Positions 30,401 to 38,894 of a stretch of DNA of 49,005 nucleotides are shown here, in pieces. The stretch covers positions 1-49,005 of the forward strand of contig CAZQMX010000003.1 in NCBI GenBank assembly GCA_964594965.1. Direction: 5' to 3'. This DNA is from CAZQMX01 sp964594965. Lineage in GTDB: Bacteria > Patescibacteriota > Minisyncoccia > Portnoybacterales > UBA2143. The translations under genes and the position numbers were made by a program. Every line of letters begins with the position of its first letter. The stretch's first letter is position 1. The notes below the pieces were generated by a model. That model searched no databases, was not told the DNA's origin, and saw only the letters and a list, made by a program, of their open reading frames with translations.

Positions 30401-31008
30401 CCAGCAGTTTGACATCAGATGACGCTATTGTTTACGCCTTTAAGGTCTCTGCTGATGCTTCTGGCGGCGAGGTTCTAATGTATCGAGTCACCTTTGGTTT
30501 TGCCACTTCGGGATCAGGAGTTGTTGTTGGTAATATCAGAATTAGGGATGATAGCAGCAACACCCTAAAAACATCAACTGCTCCGGTTCAGGTAGATGGA
30601 GAAGCGGAAGTTTACTTCACAACTACCTTTGATAGTCCTGATGTGGACAATGGCGCAGCTGGCGAAGCTGTCAAGATTGACGCTGGTGAAAGCAAGACAT
30701 TCTATGTCTACGCTGATATCAGCGGAGCCGATGCGGCTGCCGATAAGCTAACCGTTCGTCTGATTGGCGACACTGCCTCAACTTCGGCCCATGTCAACAC
30801 AGACAACAACGCGGACGCTTTTGGCACGCCTAACTATGACTTCACCACGGATGTCGGTAACTTTATTTGGTCTGACAACTACAAACAGGCCAATATTTCA
30901 GGAACCGGCACCAACAACGCTACGACACAGGTTATGTGGTATAATGGTCATTTGGTCTCAGGCTTAGACAATCTTGTTAGTACTACGCCTTATACCCTTA
31001 GCTACTAA
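27418..31008 (+). CDS. S-layer-like large surface protein
   Basis: A signal peptide (about 1-34, '..SGVAMLAPMAALA|VDVV') starts this 1196-residue protein. Residues about 36-165 are a surface domain shared with the next large gene ('GDLIRNPSAEGLAQLDIYIVK', 'RLILSPHVFESYAHFDKNG', 'LVRVDGTDQVYRLHAADG'). The rest is a series of Thr/Ser/Asp-rich beta-sandwich repeats ('TLQVTRSNSVGAENVGVAN', 'SADASGGEVLMYRVTF', 'GESKTFYVYADISG'), poor in Cys. Size, composition and a long-leader promoter fit an abundant surface-layer or main cell-surface protein. It is followed by a strong terminator and lies beside an ECF sigma/anti-sigma pair and the glycan genes that could modify it. Confidence 0.8.
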   Translation: MNKMKKSITVLTSIATTLSLSGVAMLAPMAALAVDVVDGDLIRNPSAEGLAQLDIYIVKVVGTEKYKRLILSPHVFESYAHFDKNGNGNNWDDVMDVGQSTMDEFTTSDLVRVDGTDQVYRLHAADGTDTGDKYWLNMTATAFTAVFDADSIYTINSTDSAGYTAGSNVTDASATFPPVSSGTTSEGTLSVSLAADTPASGVVVENAARVYFTKINLTASGGDVIVDQVVTERTGLAQDAAITSLDLIDGDTGLPINVNSKTLNSIHRSTFNEDFTVANGTTKPIIIAVNMPSSLDSYNGEAPSFSLAAITVKGDASVNASLPITGNQMTLNSTITIGTATIQRGAYTNATSTSIQVGKEDYTFFSFQIQAGSAEKVKFSQIKVYQEGSASLGTDVINLELLQDGTKIADGIIASSKYANFSFDEITIDKGQTLQYQVRADIEDGSARTIDMGIYRTTDLLVKGVTYGYNITPSYSSTGSSGNNPVMSDNLFTISNGTLQVTRSNSVGAENVGVANDQYLGAFTFTCKGEQIDISALTLTIASTGTGSQIEDALTGLELVDPNGVVVAGPTDITNDLLTVAWTDTFTVPVGETIYKVRGDLATNGGWASDDTIVVSFTPSDTTAQGETTGNSITATPASSVSGNTQTVKAAALTITRNTLPANSNIIVDQKDVNLSSWSFDATDSGEDIRITSIGFTAKASGMAATNTNALTVWADDVAQSPVNDAVADSDSGTAASSTFALEEPIIIAKGTTMTIELHGDKDTVASDDTENWGLRGDSVTAYGVNTGNTVTETLTQDDGPTLTSVVNGTLTIETESNPSSAIVLAGSTGNVFSNVKLTAEYEDLRLDRLIVYVADGSYTFTPGAGEYRDFTNVSIYDGTTKLAESSISSDNTHTFNFNAGDLTVPSGGSKTLVIKADMSTVDKTNDNAPGTNSADVKLGFGGVNGIKTTGMSSNAEITTSTYEVYRSSTSSAMVLRSSKPIVTLPTADNRLGAASSLTSDDAIVYAFKVSADASGGEVLMYRVTFGFATSGSGVVVGNIRIRDDSSNTLKTSTAPVQVDGEAEVYFTTTFDSPDVDNGAAGEAVKIDAGESKTFYVYADISGADAAADKLTVRLIGDTASTSAHVNTDNNADAFGTPNYDFTTDVGNFIWSDNYKQANISGTGTNNATTQVMWYNGHLVSGLDNLVSTTPYTLSY

Positions 31009-31051
31009 TAGCTAATAAGGTTAGTAGGCCCAGATTGATAGAATTGAAAGA

Positions 31052-31085
31052 AAGACCCTCCCGCAGTATTGCGGGGGGGTCTTTT
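31052..31085 (+). terminator. Rho-independent terminator
   Basis: AAGACCCTCCCGCA and TGCGGGGGGGTCTT arms with a short loop, followed by TT. Very stable. Confidence 0.92.
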
Positions 31086-31092
31086 GATTGAG

Positions 31093-31121
31093 TTGGCAGA
31101 GGATAATATATATGTTAAAAT
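31093..31121 (+). promoter_or_regulatory. Sigma-70-like promoter, probably leaderless
   Basis: TTGGCA (31093-31098), a 17-bp spacer and TAAAAT (31116-31121); ATG at 31131, 9 nt after the -10 box. Confidence 0.65.
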
Positions 31122-31130
31122 ATATATATT

Positions 31131-32984
31131 ATGTTAAACAAATATACATTTTTAATATTTATTGTTTTTGTTTCGTTTTTCTTGTTCTGTTCAACGGTCA
31201 AAGCCGAGACTGGATTAAGCGTTTCTTTTGAAGATAGTTATAATTTTAACAATGCCAGCACGAGCGACATTGTTTTAGCCGGATTATCCGAATCTAAATT
31301 TGTGGCGGCTTATCAGGATGGCGGCGGTAATCGTAATTATGGAGAAGTTAGAATCGGCCAAATTTCCGGCAATGAAATAAGTTATGGTCCGGAATATAAC
31401 TTTAATCCAACCAATACTGCTGACATAGCTATTGCTTTTCTTTCAGAGAATAAGTTTATTCTTACTTATCAAGATACAGGGAAATACGGTTATGGCGGGG
31501 CGATTATTGGGGAAGTTAATGGCAATGAAATTACTTTTGGCCAAGAGTACTATTTTAATGAAAATACAACCAGCAATACTTCTTTAGCGATTCTTTCTGA
31601 TAATAAGTTTATTGTTGTTTATGACGATGAACGGTCAAACTCTAACCAAGTTAAAGCGGCGATTGGAACTATTTCAGGAACAGAGATTTCTTTTGGCGCA
31701 AGATATCCATTCAATTATTCAGCTGTGGATTATGTTAATCTGGTAATTCTTTCGGAAAGCAGTTTTATAATTGCTTACGAGGACAAAGGTTCTTCCAGGC
31801 GCGGTGTCTGCGTGCTTGGGAGTATTTCTGGCGATAAGATCTCTTTTAGTTCAGAATATGTTTTTAATCCAACTGAGACAAAATCAATTTCGGCCGCTAA
31901 AATCGGGGAAAATAAGTTTGTTCTTGCTTATGATGATGATGGCGAAAGCTCGGACCAAGGCCGGTCAATTCTGGGCACAGTCAGCGGGTCTTCTATTTCT
32001 TTTGGTCAGGAATATATTTTCAACAGCGCTCTGACGGGCTCTGTTTTTGCTTATTTATTTGATAGCGATAAAATACTGGTTGCTTATCAGGACGAGAATA
32101 GTTCTAGCGGCGAAGTTGCTATTGGGCAAGTATTAGAAGACAGTATTATTTTTGATACAGCCAGATATATTTTTCATCCTAGCAATACAGAAAATATTTT
32201 TGCAGGAATCCTATCTAGGGACAGTTTTGTTCTGGGCTACCGAAATTCATCAAGTAATCTTGATTATGGGGTAGGGATTACAGGAACTATTTCAGGCTTT
32301 GCGCCCGAACCCGAACCTGAGCCCGAACCCGAACCCGAACCTGAGCCCGAACCTGAGTCTATAACCATCGCCGACGGCGACTTAATCCGTAATCCTAATG
32401 CTGAAGGCATGGCTCAATTTGACATCTATATTGTCAAACTTGTTGGAAGCGCAAAGTTTAAGCGTCTTATCTTAAGTCCCCACGTCTTTGAAAGTTATGC
32501 CCACTTTGACAAGGATGGCAATGGTAGCCCTTGGAACGATGTTATGGACGTAGCTCAATCTTCTTTGGACGATCATGTGACTTCTGCCCTGGTTAGAGCT
32601 GTAGGAGACGATAAGGTCTACAAACTGATTGCCAGCGGAGACACCGGCACCAAGCAATGGCTTAATATGACCGCTAGTCAATTTGCTATTGATTACGACG
32701 CCAATTCTATTTACGAGATTAATGCGACTGATCGTGGCGCTTATGCTCTCGGCGTAAATATTACCAGCGGTAGCGCCAGCACCGCAGAAACCATTATTAT
32801 TAAGGTTGCTACTCTAAGAGTTAGAAGCTTACCCTCTTTAGATGGAGAGGTTCTGACCAACGTCAGTCAAGATGAGACATATGACCTGATTGACGAACAG
32901 GACGGCTGGTATAAGATTACGGCTAACAGCGTTACGGGCTGGTGTTACGGCGGAGATACTGGCGGCTACGCAGCTAAGCAGTAG
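31131..32984 (+). CDS. Secreted protein: seven propeller-like repeats, shared surface domain and SH3b
   Basis: A signal peptide (1-25) is followed by seven repeats of about 50 residues, each of the form 'Y.FN...T..I..A.LSE.KFV.AYQD......G...IG.ISGNEISFG'. Seven copies suggest a seven-bladed beta-propeller (about 30-385). A Pro-Glu linker (about 391-408) leads to the ~130-residue surface domain also found at the start of the S-layer-like protein (about 410-545: 'GDLIRNPNAEGMAQFDIYIVK', 'RLILSPHVFESYAHFDKDG'). The C-terminus is a bacterial SH3 domain (about 553-617, 'VATLRVRSLPSLDGEVL', 'GWYKITANSVTGWCYGG'), usually a cell-wall or peptide binder. It is probably a surface protein attached through its C-terminal half. 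Confidence 0.85.
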   Translation: MLNKYTFLIFIVFVSFFLFCSTVKAETGLSVSFEDSYNFNNASTSDIVLAGLSESKFVAAYQDGGGNRNYGEVRIGQISGNEISYGPEYNFNPTNTADIAIAFLSENKFILTYQDTGKYGYGGAIIGEVNGNEITFGQEYYFNENTTSNTSLAILSDNKFIVVYDDERSNSNQVKAAIGTISGTEISFGARYPFNYSAVDYVNLVILSESSFIIAYEDKGSSRRGVCVLGSISGDKISFSSEYVFNPTETKSISAAKIGENKFVLAYDDDGESSDQGRSILGTVSGSSISFGQEYIFNSALTGSVFAYLFDSDKILVAYQDENSSSGEVAIGQVLEDSIIFDTARYIFHPSNTENIFAGILSRDSFVLGYRNSSSNLDYGVGITGTISGFAPEPEPEPEPEPEPEPEPESITIADGDLIRNPNAEGMAQFDIYIVKLVGSAKFKRLILSPHVFESYAHFDKDGNGSPWNDVMDVAQSSLDDHVTSALVRAVGDDKVYKLIASGDTGTKQWLNMTASQFAIDYDANSIYEINATDRGAYALGVNITSGSASTAETIIIKVATLRVRSLPSLDGEVLTNVSQDETYDLIDEQDGWYKITANSVTGWCYGGDTGGYAAKQ

Positions 32985-33028
32985 TAGTAATAAAGATTAA
33001 GGTTAAAGGTAAAATTTAACTTATTCAA

Positions 33029-33056
33029 AAGGCAAGTCTTTTGGGCTTGCCTTTTG
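33029..33056 (+). terminator. Rho-independent terminator
   Basis: AAGGCAAG and CTTGCCTT arms with a 9-nt loop, then TT. The TTGCCT of its right arm, 17 bp before TAGTAT (33070-33075), may also serve as the -35 of the next gene's promoter. Confidence 0.85.
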
Positions 33057-33081
33057 GTTGAGAGTTATGTAGTATTGAATT

Positions 33082-33768
33082 ATGAATAAAAAACGTTATT
33101 TTGTTATTGTTTTAATTGCTTTAGTGATTGGAGCGGTTTTTTATTTCTATTTGACCAAGTTTTTTTTGCCAGCCAGAGAGGAAAATAAAATATATACTGC
33201 CGATGATTTCCCTCAGGCGTTGGAAAAGATGGATGAGGAAATTTTGAGATTGACTTTGGAAGACCTAAACAGCCAATACCAGGATAAAAAAGAAGACAAA
33301 CAGGTTTATGTTAGTTGGATTAATATTGGTATTTTAAAAAAACGGCTGGGAGATTATCAGGGCGCGGAAGATGCCTGGCAAAACGCTATTTCCTACAATC
33401 CAGATCAGCCATTGGCTTTTGGCAACCTGGCCGATTTGTATCTTTTTGAGTTAAAAGAAATTGAAAAAGCAGAAGAATATTACAAGAAAGTTTTAACCAT
33501 GAGTCCTAATTATTATAATTATTATATCGGTTTAGCAACATTATACCGCTACGAAATGACTGATAAGGCCAATTTAATAGAGAATTTAATGAATGATGGC
33601 GCCAGGATTAATCCGGGCGAGAGGGAGAATTACTATATGTATTTGGCTAGTTATTTTGCCCATGGACCTGAAAACAAAGGCGGCAATGATATTGAAAAAG
33701 CCAAATTTTATACTCAAAAAACATTGGAAGTTGATCCTAATCTAAAAGATCAACTGCCTGATTTATAG
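33082..33768 (+). CDS. Membrane-anchored TPR protein
   Basis: One N-terminal membrane segment (about 6-26) is followed by tetratricopeptide repeats: 'VYVSWINIGILKKRLGDYQGAEDAWQNAISYNPDQPLAFGNLADLYLFELKEIEKAEEYYKKVLTMSPNYYNYYIGLATLYRYEM'. It has 228 residues. It stands just before the O-antigen-ligase-like gene, which itself ends in TPR-like helices, so the two may interact during glycan ligation or assembly. No catalytic motif is visible. Confidence 0.82.
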   Translation: MNKKRYFVIVLIALVIGAVFYFYLTKFFLPAREENKIYTADDFPQALEKMDEEILRLTLEDLNSQYQDKKEDKQVYVSWINIGILKKRLGDYQGAEDAWQNAISYNPDQPLAFGNLADLYLFELKEIEKAEEYYKKVLTMSPNYYNYYIGLATLYRYEMTDKANLIENLMNDGARINPGERENYYMYLASYFAHGPENKGGNDIEKAKFYTQKTLEVDPNLKDQLPDL

Positions 33769-33779
33769 AGACCACTATG

Positions 33780-33813
33780 ACAGTAGGGTTCAACCCTTAC
33801 TAGGGTTCAACCC
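33780..33813 (+). repeat. Tandem GGGTT-C-AACCC palindromes
   Basis: Two adjacent short palindromes (GTAGGGTT-C-AACCCTTAC and AGGGTT-C-AACCCT) lie just after the TPR gene. The layout (purine-rich arm, GTT-C-AAC centre) is like repeat A but with GGG in place of GGAG. Confidence 0.6.
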
Positions 33814-33825
33814 TCTTGTTTAAAT

Positions 33826-36096
33826 ATGAATATAGAAAAAATATTAAAATATGCTATCTGGGCTGGTTTGGTTGGTATTTTCTTTATCCCTCTGATTGTT
33901 AGCAGTGGTTTTTATTTCCCCTATATTGTTCCTAAAACACTGGTTTTTAAGATTGTGACAGAAGTTCTATTTTTATTTTTTCTGGGTTTGGCAGTGATTA
34001 AAAAAGAATATCGACCAAAATTGAATTTAGTTTTGGTCTTATTTTTCTTGTATATTGCCACTGTTTTTATTTCATCTTTGATTAATGATGGTTTTTATTT
34101 CAGTTTTTGGAGTAATAATGAGCGAAACGAAGGTATACTCTTATTGTTACACCTTTTTCTTTATTTATTTGTTTTGACTAGCTTTTTGCGTCGAACTAAA
34201 GATTGGCTCGTTATTTTCGAAGCCAGTTTTGTTAGTAGTATTCTGGTCAGTTTATTTGCTTTGGGACAGTATCTGAAATTGGAATGGGTATTAGCTTCAG
34301 CCGCTGGAGAAAGATTGACTTCAACCCTTGGCAATCCTGGTTATGTTGCCGGATATTTAATTTTTAATATTTTCTTTGGTTTAATATTGTTCTTTTTCAG
34401 AAAGAATCTATATCTTCGCTGGTATTATATTCTGGGTATTTTTTTACAAATATTTATTGTCTTAAATACTCTAACCCGAGGCGCTATTTTAGCTTTGTCG
34501 TTTTCTTTATTTGTTTTCATTTTCTACCTGGCCTTTTTCCATTTACGGAGCAATAAATTAGTCAGGAATACTGGCATTGCCGTACTGTTGCTGGGGATAA
34601 TTTTTACTGGGGTGGTTTTTTCAAACAAGCAGGCAGATTGGGTAAAAAATACGGGTGTTTTTAGGAGAATGGTCAGTATTTCGTTCTCTGATACAACAGC
34701 TGAAAATCGGTTAATGACTTGGAATTCATCTTTTCAGGGATTTAAAGAGAAGCCGATTTTAGGTTACGGATACGAAAATTTTTATAAAGTTTTTGATAAG
34801 TATTTTAACGCTAAAATTTATCGTAAGGCTGGCTCAGTTGTCTGGTTTGACCGGGCTCACAACATTATTTTTGACAGATTAATTACTGGGGGGATAATTG
34901 GCTTATCTTTGTATTTGAGCTTATTGCTCGCGCCTTTAGTTTATCTCTGGACACATTTTCGTCGGAAAAAAACAAAGAATCGGTATTTAATCCCGGTCGT
35001 TTTGACTTTGGTTGTTTTAGGATATTTTCTCCAAAACTTGTTTATCTTCGAATCGCTAGTTACCTATATTCCCCTATTTTTAATCTTAGGGTATTTGTCC
35101 CGATTTTGTCCTGCTTGGTCAGGAAATTTCTCTCAATCAAAAAAGGCCTATTTGACCATGCTGATTATTAGCGCTTTAGTCTTTTTGCCGGTTTTATTTA
35201 GTTTTAGCATCAGACCGGTTTTAGCTAACAGAGGATTAATTGATGCTATGATAAAGATTCGGCTCGAAAAATATGAAGAGGCCAATAATCGGTTTATTGA
35301 TATTTTGGGCAGAGGGACTTTTGGTAATCAGGAATATCGCCAACATTACGCAGAATTTGTTACGGGCATAGCTGGAAACCAAAATATTGGCGGGGCCTGG
35401 GTTAGCGAATCAGTTATTAGGGTAGAGCGAGAATTTGAAAAGCAGATAAAGGAAAAACCGCTTAGCGCCCGTAATTATCTAATGTTTATGAGGTTTTTGA
35501 ACAAGACCCACAGTAATAATCCAGAGCGTTTAATTAAATCCTTGGTTCTTTCCCAAAGGGCGATTGAGGTAAGCCCAACTAGGCCGCAAATATATCATGA
35601 AGCTGCCTATAGTCAATTCTATTTGGGAAGATATTACGCATCCATAGGAGAAATAGAAAGGTCCGAGCGGATTTTTGATCAATCAGTTGCTAATATGCAA
35701 AAGGGAATTGATATAAATCCCCAGGTGGTGGAATCATACCTTAATATGATAATGATTCTTTTTATTGTCGACAGGAACGATCAAATTCAATCCTATTTGG
35801 ATAAAATGGACGAATTTGATCTTGATTATCATTCAGAAGATAAACTAATCAAAATAGCTAATTCAGCGATTCATGCTAAAGAATATAATTGGACACTCAA
35901 AATATATCAAGAACTAACTCAGATTGCTCCAGAAAATCCAGATTATTGGGTTGATTTGGCTTTGTCTTATGCATATTTAGGCCGAAATCAAGAAGCAATT
36001 GAAACGGCTAAGAAAGTCGCCCAGTTTGGCGGCGTATATGTTGGTCAATCAGAAGCGTTTATTCAGGATGTCCTAGCCGGAAAGTTTAAGAAATAA
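33826..36096 (+). CDS. O-antigen ligase/Wzy-like polymerase with C-terminal TPR region
   Basis: Residues about 1-465 are a polytopic membrane domain with about eleven segments. The O-antigen ligase signature 'NRLMTWNSSFQGFKEKPILGYGYENFYKVF' and 'FDRAHNIIFDRLITGGIIGLSLYLSLL' is present, including the conserved His in the large loop. Residues about 470-756 are helical TPR-like repeats ('AYSQFYLGRYYASIGEIERSERIFDQSVANMQKGIDINPQ', 'WVDLALSYAYLGRNQEAIETAKK'). At 756 residues it is the long, TPR-tailed version common in deep-branching bacteria. It probably joins or polymerises lipid-linked sugars onto surface glycans or glycoproteins such as the S-layer. Confidence 0.88.
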   Translation: MNIEKILKYAIWAGLVGIFFIPLIVSSGFYFPYIVPKTLVFKIVTEVLFLFFLGLAVIKKEYRPKLNLVLVLFFLYIATVFISSLINDGFYFSFWSNNERNEGILLLLHLFLYLFVLTSFLRRTKDWLVIFEASFVSSILVSLFALGQYLKLEWVLASAAGERLTSTLGNPGYVAGYLIFNIFFGLILFFFRKNLYLRWYYILGIFLQIFIVLNTLTRGAILALSFSLFVFIFYLAFFHLRSNKLVRNTGIAVLLLGIIFTGVVFSNKQADWVKNTGVFRRMVSISFSDTTAENRLMTWNSSFQGFKEKPILGYGYENFYKVFDKYFNAKIYRKAGSVVWFDRAHNIIFDRLITGGIIGLSLYLSLLLAPLVYLWTHFRRKKTKNRYLIPVVLTLVVLGYFLQNLFIFESLVTYIPLFLILGYLSRFCPAWSGNFSQSKKAYLTMLIISALVFLPVLFSFSIRPVLANRGLIDAMIKIRLEKYEEANNRFIDILGRGTFGNQEYRQHYAEFVTGIAGNQNIGGAWVSESVIRVEREFEKQIKEKPLSARNYLMFMRFLNKTHSNNPERLIKSLVLSQRAIEVSPTRPQIYHEAAYSQFYLGRYYASIGEIERSERIFDQSVANMQKGIDINPQVVESYLNMIMILFIVDRNDQIQSYLDKMDEFDLDYHSEDKLIKIANSAIHAKEYNWTLKIYQELTQIAPENPDYWVDLALSYAYLGRNQEAIETAKKVAQFGGVYVGQSEAFIQDVLAGKFKK

Positions 36097-36106
36097 ATGT
36101 CTAACA

Positions 36107-36127
36107 GTCGGAGGTCGAACCTCCGAC
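36107..36127 (+). repeat. Palindromic repeat A, intergenic copy at a gene 3' end
   Basis: Identical over 21 bp to the in-frame copy at 20621-20641; 10 nt after the ligase stop codon. Confidence 0.9.
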
Positions 36128-36134
36128 AGTCCGA

Positions 36135-36159
36135 AAAATCGCCAACAGGGCGGTTTTTT
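36135..36159 (+). terminator. Rho-independent terminator
   Basis: A short CGCC/GGCG-type hairpin flanked by AAAATC and GGTTTTTT, directly after repeat A. A small AGAAT tandem repeat follows (36162-36178). Confidence 0.75.
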
Positions 36160-36201
36160 GGTAGAATAGAATAGAATAGATAAAAGATTTGAAGGATATT
36201 A

Positions 36202-37686
36202 ATGACGTTTTGGCAAAGAAGTTTAATGGATAAAGTTATTACAAAAAAAAGAATTCTTTTGTTTTCTCTATTTGTTTTAATATTATTCTCCAGATTATGT
36301 TTTTTAGGTTCCAGTTTGTGGCACGATGATGCTTTTAACTTTGTTGATAAGGCGATAAATTTAGCGGTTAATGGCCAATATTTTAATGCTCATAGCACTG
36401 GTTATCCATTTTGGATTGTTCTTTTGGCGTTAGTAATAAAAATTGGCCATTTTTTTACTGGCCAATGGTCAGCAATCTTTTTACCGAATTTGACTGTGGC
36501 AATTTTTGGTTCTTTGCTCTTATTTCCGATTTATAATCTGTCAAAAAAAATTTTAGATAATTCCTATTATTCCCTATTGACTGCGGCAGCCGTTTTGGTT
36601 AATCCAATTATTTGGCGCTGGAGCGAAGTGGCAATGAGTGATATTTTTGCCCTTTTTTTTATTCTTTACGCAATAGTATTCTTTATAGATTTCGCTGAAA
36701 AAGATAAAAATAGATATTTCTGGTTGAGTAGTTTATTTCTTTATTTTGCCTTAATGTCCCGGGTTTTGTATGGATTGGTTCTTCTGCCTTTTATTATTTT
36801 TTGGTTCGTTTCCAACAAGCAATTTAATTTCCAAAAGCTCATTTACATTATTAGCGGTTGGTTTTTTACAATACTGTTTATGGTTTTCAGTTATGGCCTG
36901 TTTCATAATTTTGATTTTTTGGCTTTTTTGTCTGGCTATGGTTCTGTTCTGCCAAATCTTAAAGAGTTCTTATTGTCTTCAATAATAGTTTTAAGGTCAA
37001 TTGGCCCAATAATGATTTTAATGTCTGTCTTGGGGTTAATATATTTATTTAAAAAAAACAGGAAATACTTTTATTTTCTTTCAAGCCTTCTAGCTGTTTT
37101 TTTCTTTTATCTGTCTAGTTGGTATCGAAACGGCTCATTTGATATAGAAAGATATTCAATTTTAATCACAGTTATTTTATTGATAATTGCCGGATATTGT
37201 CTGGTGGTAAATAAAATAACCAGGGTTTTATTCGGGGCTTCCCTGATTATATTACTCTTTCTGTTTACCAAAGGAGTCAACTTGCCATTAAATCAATACA
37301 GCGCTTACGCGTCTTCTGATAGTCGTTTTATAAGCTATATGCTTAAAGCGTCTCAATTAAAACAGCAAACAAAGGTTGATTTGGACCTGCGGAACTATCA
37401 AGATTTAGCTAATTATATTGATAGTCAGGATGTTGTTTTTCATTGGAATAATGATTGGATAATGCCTAAATTGTTACTCTCTGGCGCGCATTTGCCCAAA
37501 AAGGCGTTATTAGTCAGTATTGAATCAGAACAAGATTTAGAAGGAAAATTAGCTCAACATCAGGACAGAAAGATATATCTATTAAGAGGCGCTTATGATA
37601 CCTACCTTGGAATTATGGATAATTATAAACCAGCGGAGAATATATTCTTAAACAATCAGTCGCTTGTTAATTTTATACCACAATAA
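36202..37686 (+). CDS. GT39/ArnT-like polyprenyl-phosphate-sugar glycosyltransferase, multi-pass membrane protein
   Basis: ATG 36202 follows GAAGGA. The first extracellular loop holds 'SSLWHDDAFNFVDKAINL', the Asp-Asp motif after the first membrane helix typical of PMT/ArnT-type (GT-C) enzymes, followed by 'STGYPFWIVLLALVI'. About eleven membrane segments follow and a soluble C-terminal part ends the protein (494 residues). GT-C enzymes transfer a sugar from polyprenyl phosphate to a glycan or protein outside the membrane. It lies next to the ligase-like gene in the glycan region. The donor sugar cannot be told. Confidence 0.8.
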   Translation: MTFWQRSLMDKVITKKRILLFSLFVLILFSRLCFLGSSLWHDDAFNFVDKAINLAVNGQYFNAHSTGYPFWIVLLALVIKIGHFFTGQWSAIFLPNLTVAIFGSLLLFPIYNLSKKILDNSYYSLLTAAAVLVNPIIWRWSEVAMSDIFALFFILYAIVFFIDFAEKDKNRYFWLSSLFLYFALMSRVLYGLVLLPFIIFWFVSNKQFNFQKLIYIISGWFFTILFMVFSYGLFHNFDFLAFLSGYGSVLPNLKEFLLSSIIVLRSIGPIMILMSVLGLIYLFKKNRKYFYFLSSLLAVFFFYLSSWYRNGSFDIERYSILITVILLIIAGYCLVVNKITRVLFGASLIILLFLFTKGVNLPLNQYSAYASSDSRFISYMLKASQLKQQTKVDLDLRNYQDLANYIDSQDVVFHWNNDWIMPKLLLSGAHLPKKALLVSIESEQDLEGKLAQHQDRKIYLLRGAYDTYLGIMDNYKPAENIFLNNQSLVNFIPQ

Positions 37687-37725
37687 CACCAAAACAAGTT
37701 ATAAATAAGAGTGATATGGAATATT

Positions 37726-38850
37726 TTAATAAATTTCTTTTGTTTTCTCTATCATTTCTTCTAAACCAAATTTCCTTTCTATTTTTTCTTTTGCTTTTTG
37801 GGCCATTTTCTGGGCTTTGTCCGGATTGTTAATTAAGTAATTAATCTTTTCAGCCAATTCTTGGCTGTTTTTTGGTTTGACTAAAATACCATTAACATTA
37901 TTCTCAATTATTTCCGGAATACCGCCAATGGGAGTGGTAATAATTGGCGCTTCCGCAGCGGCGGCTTCAAGAATTGTATAAGGTAGCCCCTCTTTAATTG
38001 AAGGCAGAACAAAAACATCAAAGGCCTTTAAGTATTGGGAGGCATTATCAATCCATTCAATTAAATGAACATTTTTAAGATTATGTTTTCTGACAAAATT
38101 ATACATTTTTTCTTTATCCGGGTTTTCTCCGCTGCCGATTAGAATTAATTCAAATTCTCTATCGATGTCTTTAACCGCCTTTAAAAGATAGAAAAGCCCC
38201 TTATTCTTGGTCCATTCAGCAATTGTTCCAATAACCAAAGAAGAAGTTTTTTGGATTAATTTCTCTTGGGCTTCTTTCTTTTCAAGAAAGAAAACCGGTC
38301 GCAGTCCATTATGGATAGTGGTTAATTTGCTTTCAGGCGCAATTTTGTTCTTAAGAGCATTTTTCCGGTCACGCTCGGAAACACAAATTACTTTATCATA
38401 GAAAACGCAGGTTAATTTACTGAATAACTTAATCAAAGAAATCTGCCACTGGGACCGGTCTTCTGAAAAAGCCCAGCCGTGAGGGGTATATATCAGGCGG
38501 GTTTTCTGATGGGAAAAGATTTGGTAAATCCAGCCAGCCAAACCGGCAATACCGCCGGCTTTAGGGCTGTTGACATGGATAATATCCGGCTTTATTTGAA
38601 GAATTAAACTCAAAATTTCAAAAAAAGCAAAAACATCTTTGAGGGGATTAATATTTCTTTGAAAGCCGTTAATATTGAAATATGGGATGTTGGTTTTACT
38701 GATTTCTCTGTAGAATTTTCCTTTGCCGCCGACTGCGATAAAGACCTGGTAATTGTCTTTTTTTAAGGCGGTAGCCAAATCAAAAACATAGCGGTTGCCG
38801 CCGCCCCAGACAGATTTAGTAATGATATAGAGGATTGATTTTTTCGCCAT
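37726..38850 (-). CDS. GT4 family glycosyltransferase (reverse strand)
   Basis: The two-domain GT-B fold is shown by the N-terminal 'KSVWGGGNRYVFDLATALKKDNYQVFIAVGG' and by the C-terminal 'LVIGTIAEWTKNKGLFYLLKAVKDI', 'FDVFVLPSIKEGLPYTILEAAAAEAPIITTPIGGIPEII'. The last contains the E-x7-E nucleotide-sugar motif. It has 374 residues, full length. It is the only reverse-strand gene in the glycan cluster. Its promoter on the minus strand has TATAAT (38861-38866) 10 nt before the ATG, back to back with the next gene. It adds a sugar to a lipid-linked glycan in the cytoplasm; the sugar is unknown. Confidence 0.9.
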   Translation of the reverse strand: MAKKSILYIITKSVWGGGNRYVFDLATALKKDNYQVFIAVGGKGKFYREISKTNIPYFNINGFQRNINPLKDVFAFFEILSLILQIKPDIIHVNSPKAGGIAGLAGWIYQIFSHQKTRLIYTPHGWAFSEDRSQWQISLIKLFSKLTCVFYDKVICVSERDRKNALKNKIAPESKLTTIHNGLRPVFFLEKKEAQEKLIQKTSSLVIGTIAEWTKNKGLFYLLKAVKDIDREFELILIGSGENPDKEKMYNFVRKHNLKNVHLIEWIDNASQYLKAFDVFVLPSIKEGLPYTILEAAAAEAPIITTPIGGIPEIIENNVNGILVKPKNSQELAEKINYLINNPDKAQKMAQKAKEKIERKFGLEEMIEKTKEIY

Positions 38851-38860
38851 TTTCTTGTAT

Positions 38861-38866
38861 ATTATA
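38861..38866 (-). promoter_or_regulatory. -10 box (TATAAT) of the reverse glycosyltransferase gene
   Basis: On the minus strand TATAAT ends 10 nt before ATG 38850. A TTGATT or CTTGAT lies 15-16 bp upstream. The same 44-bp gap serves the divergent DUF3800 gene. Confidence 0.5.
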
Positions 38867-38894
38867 ACATGTATGGCTAATAATCAAGGAGTTT

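Noticed and set aside
32304..32357. GAACCC/GAGCCC hexamer run as a regulatory satellite
   Set aside because: It encodes a plain Pro-Glu linker between two domains.
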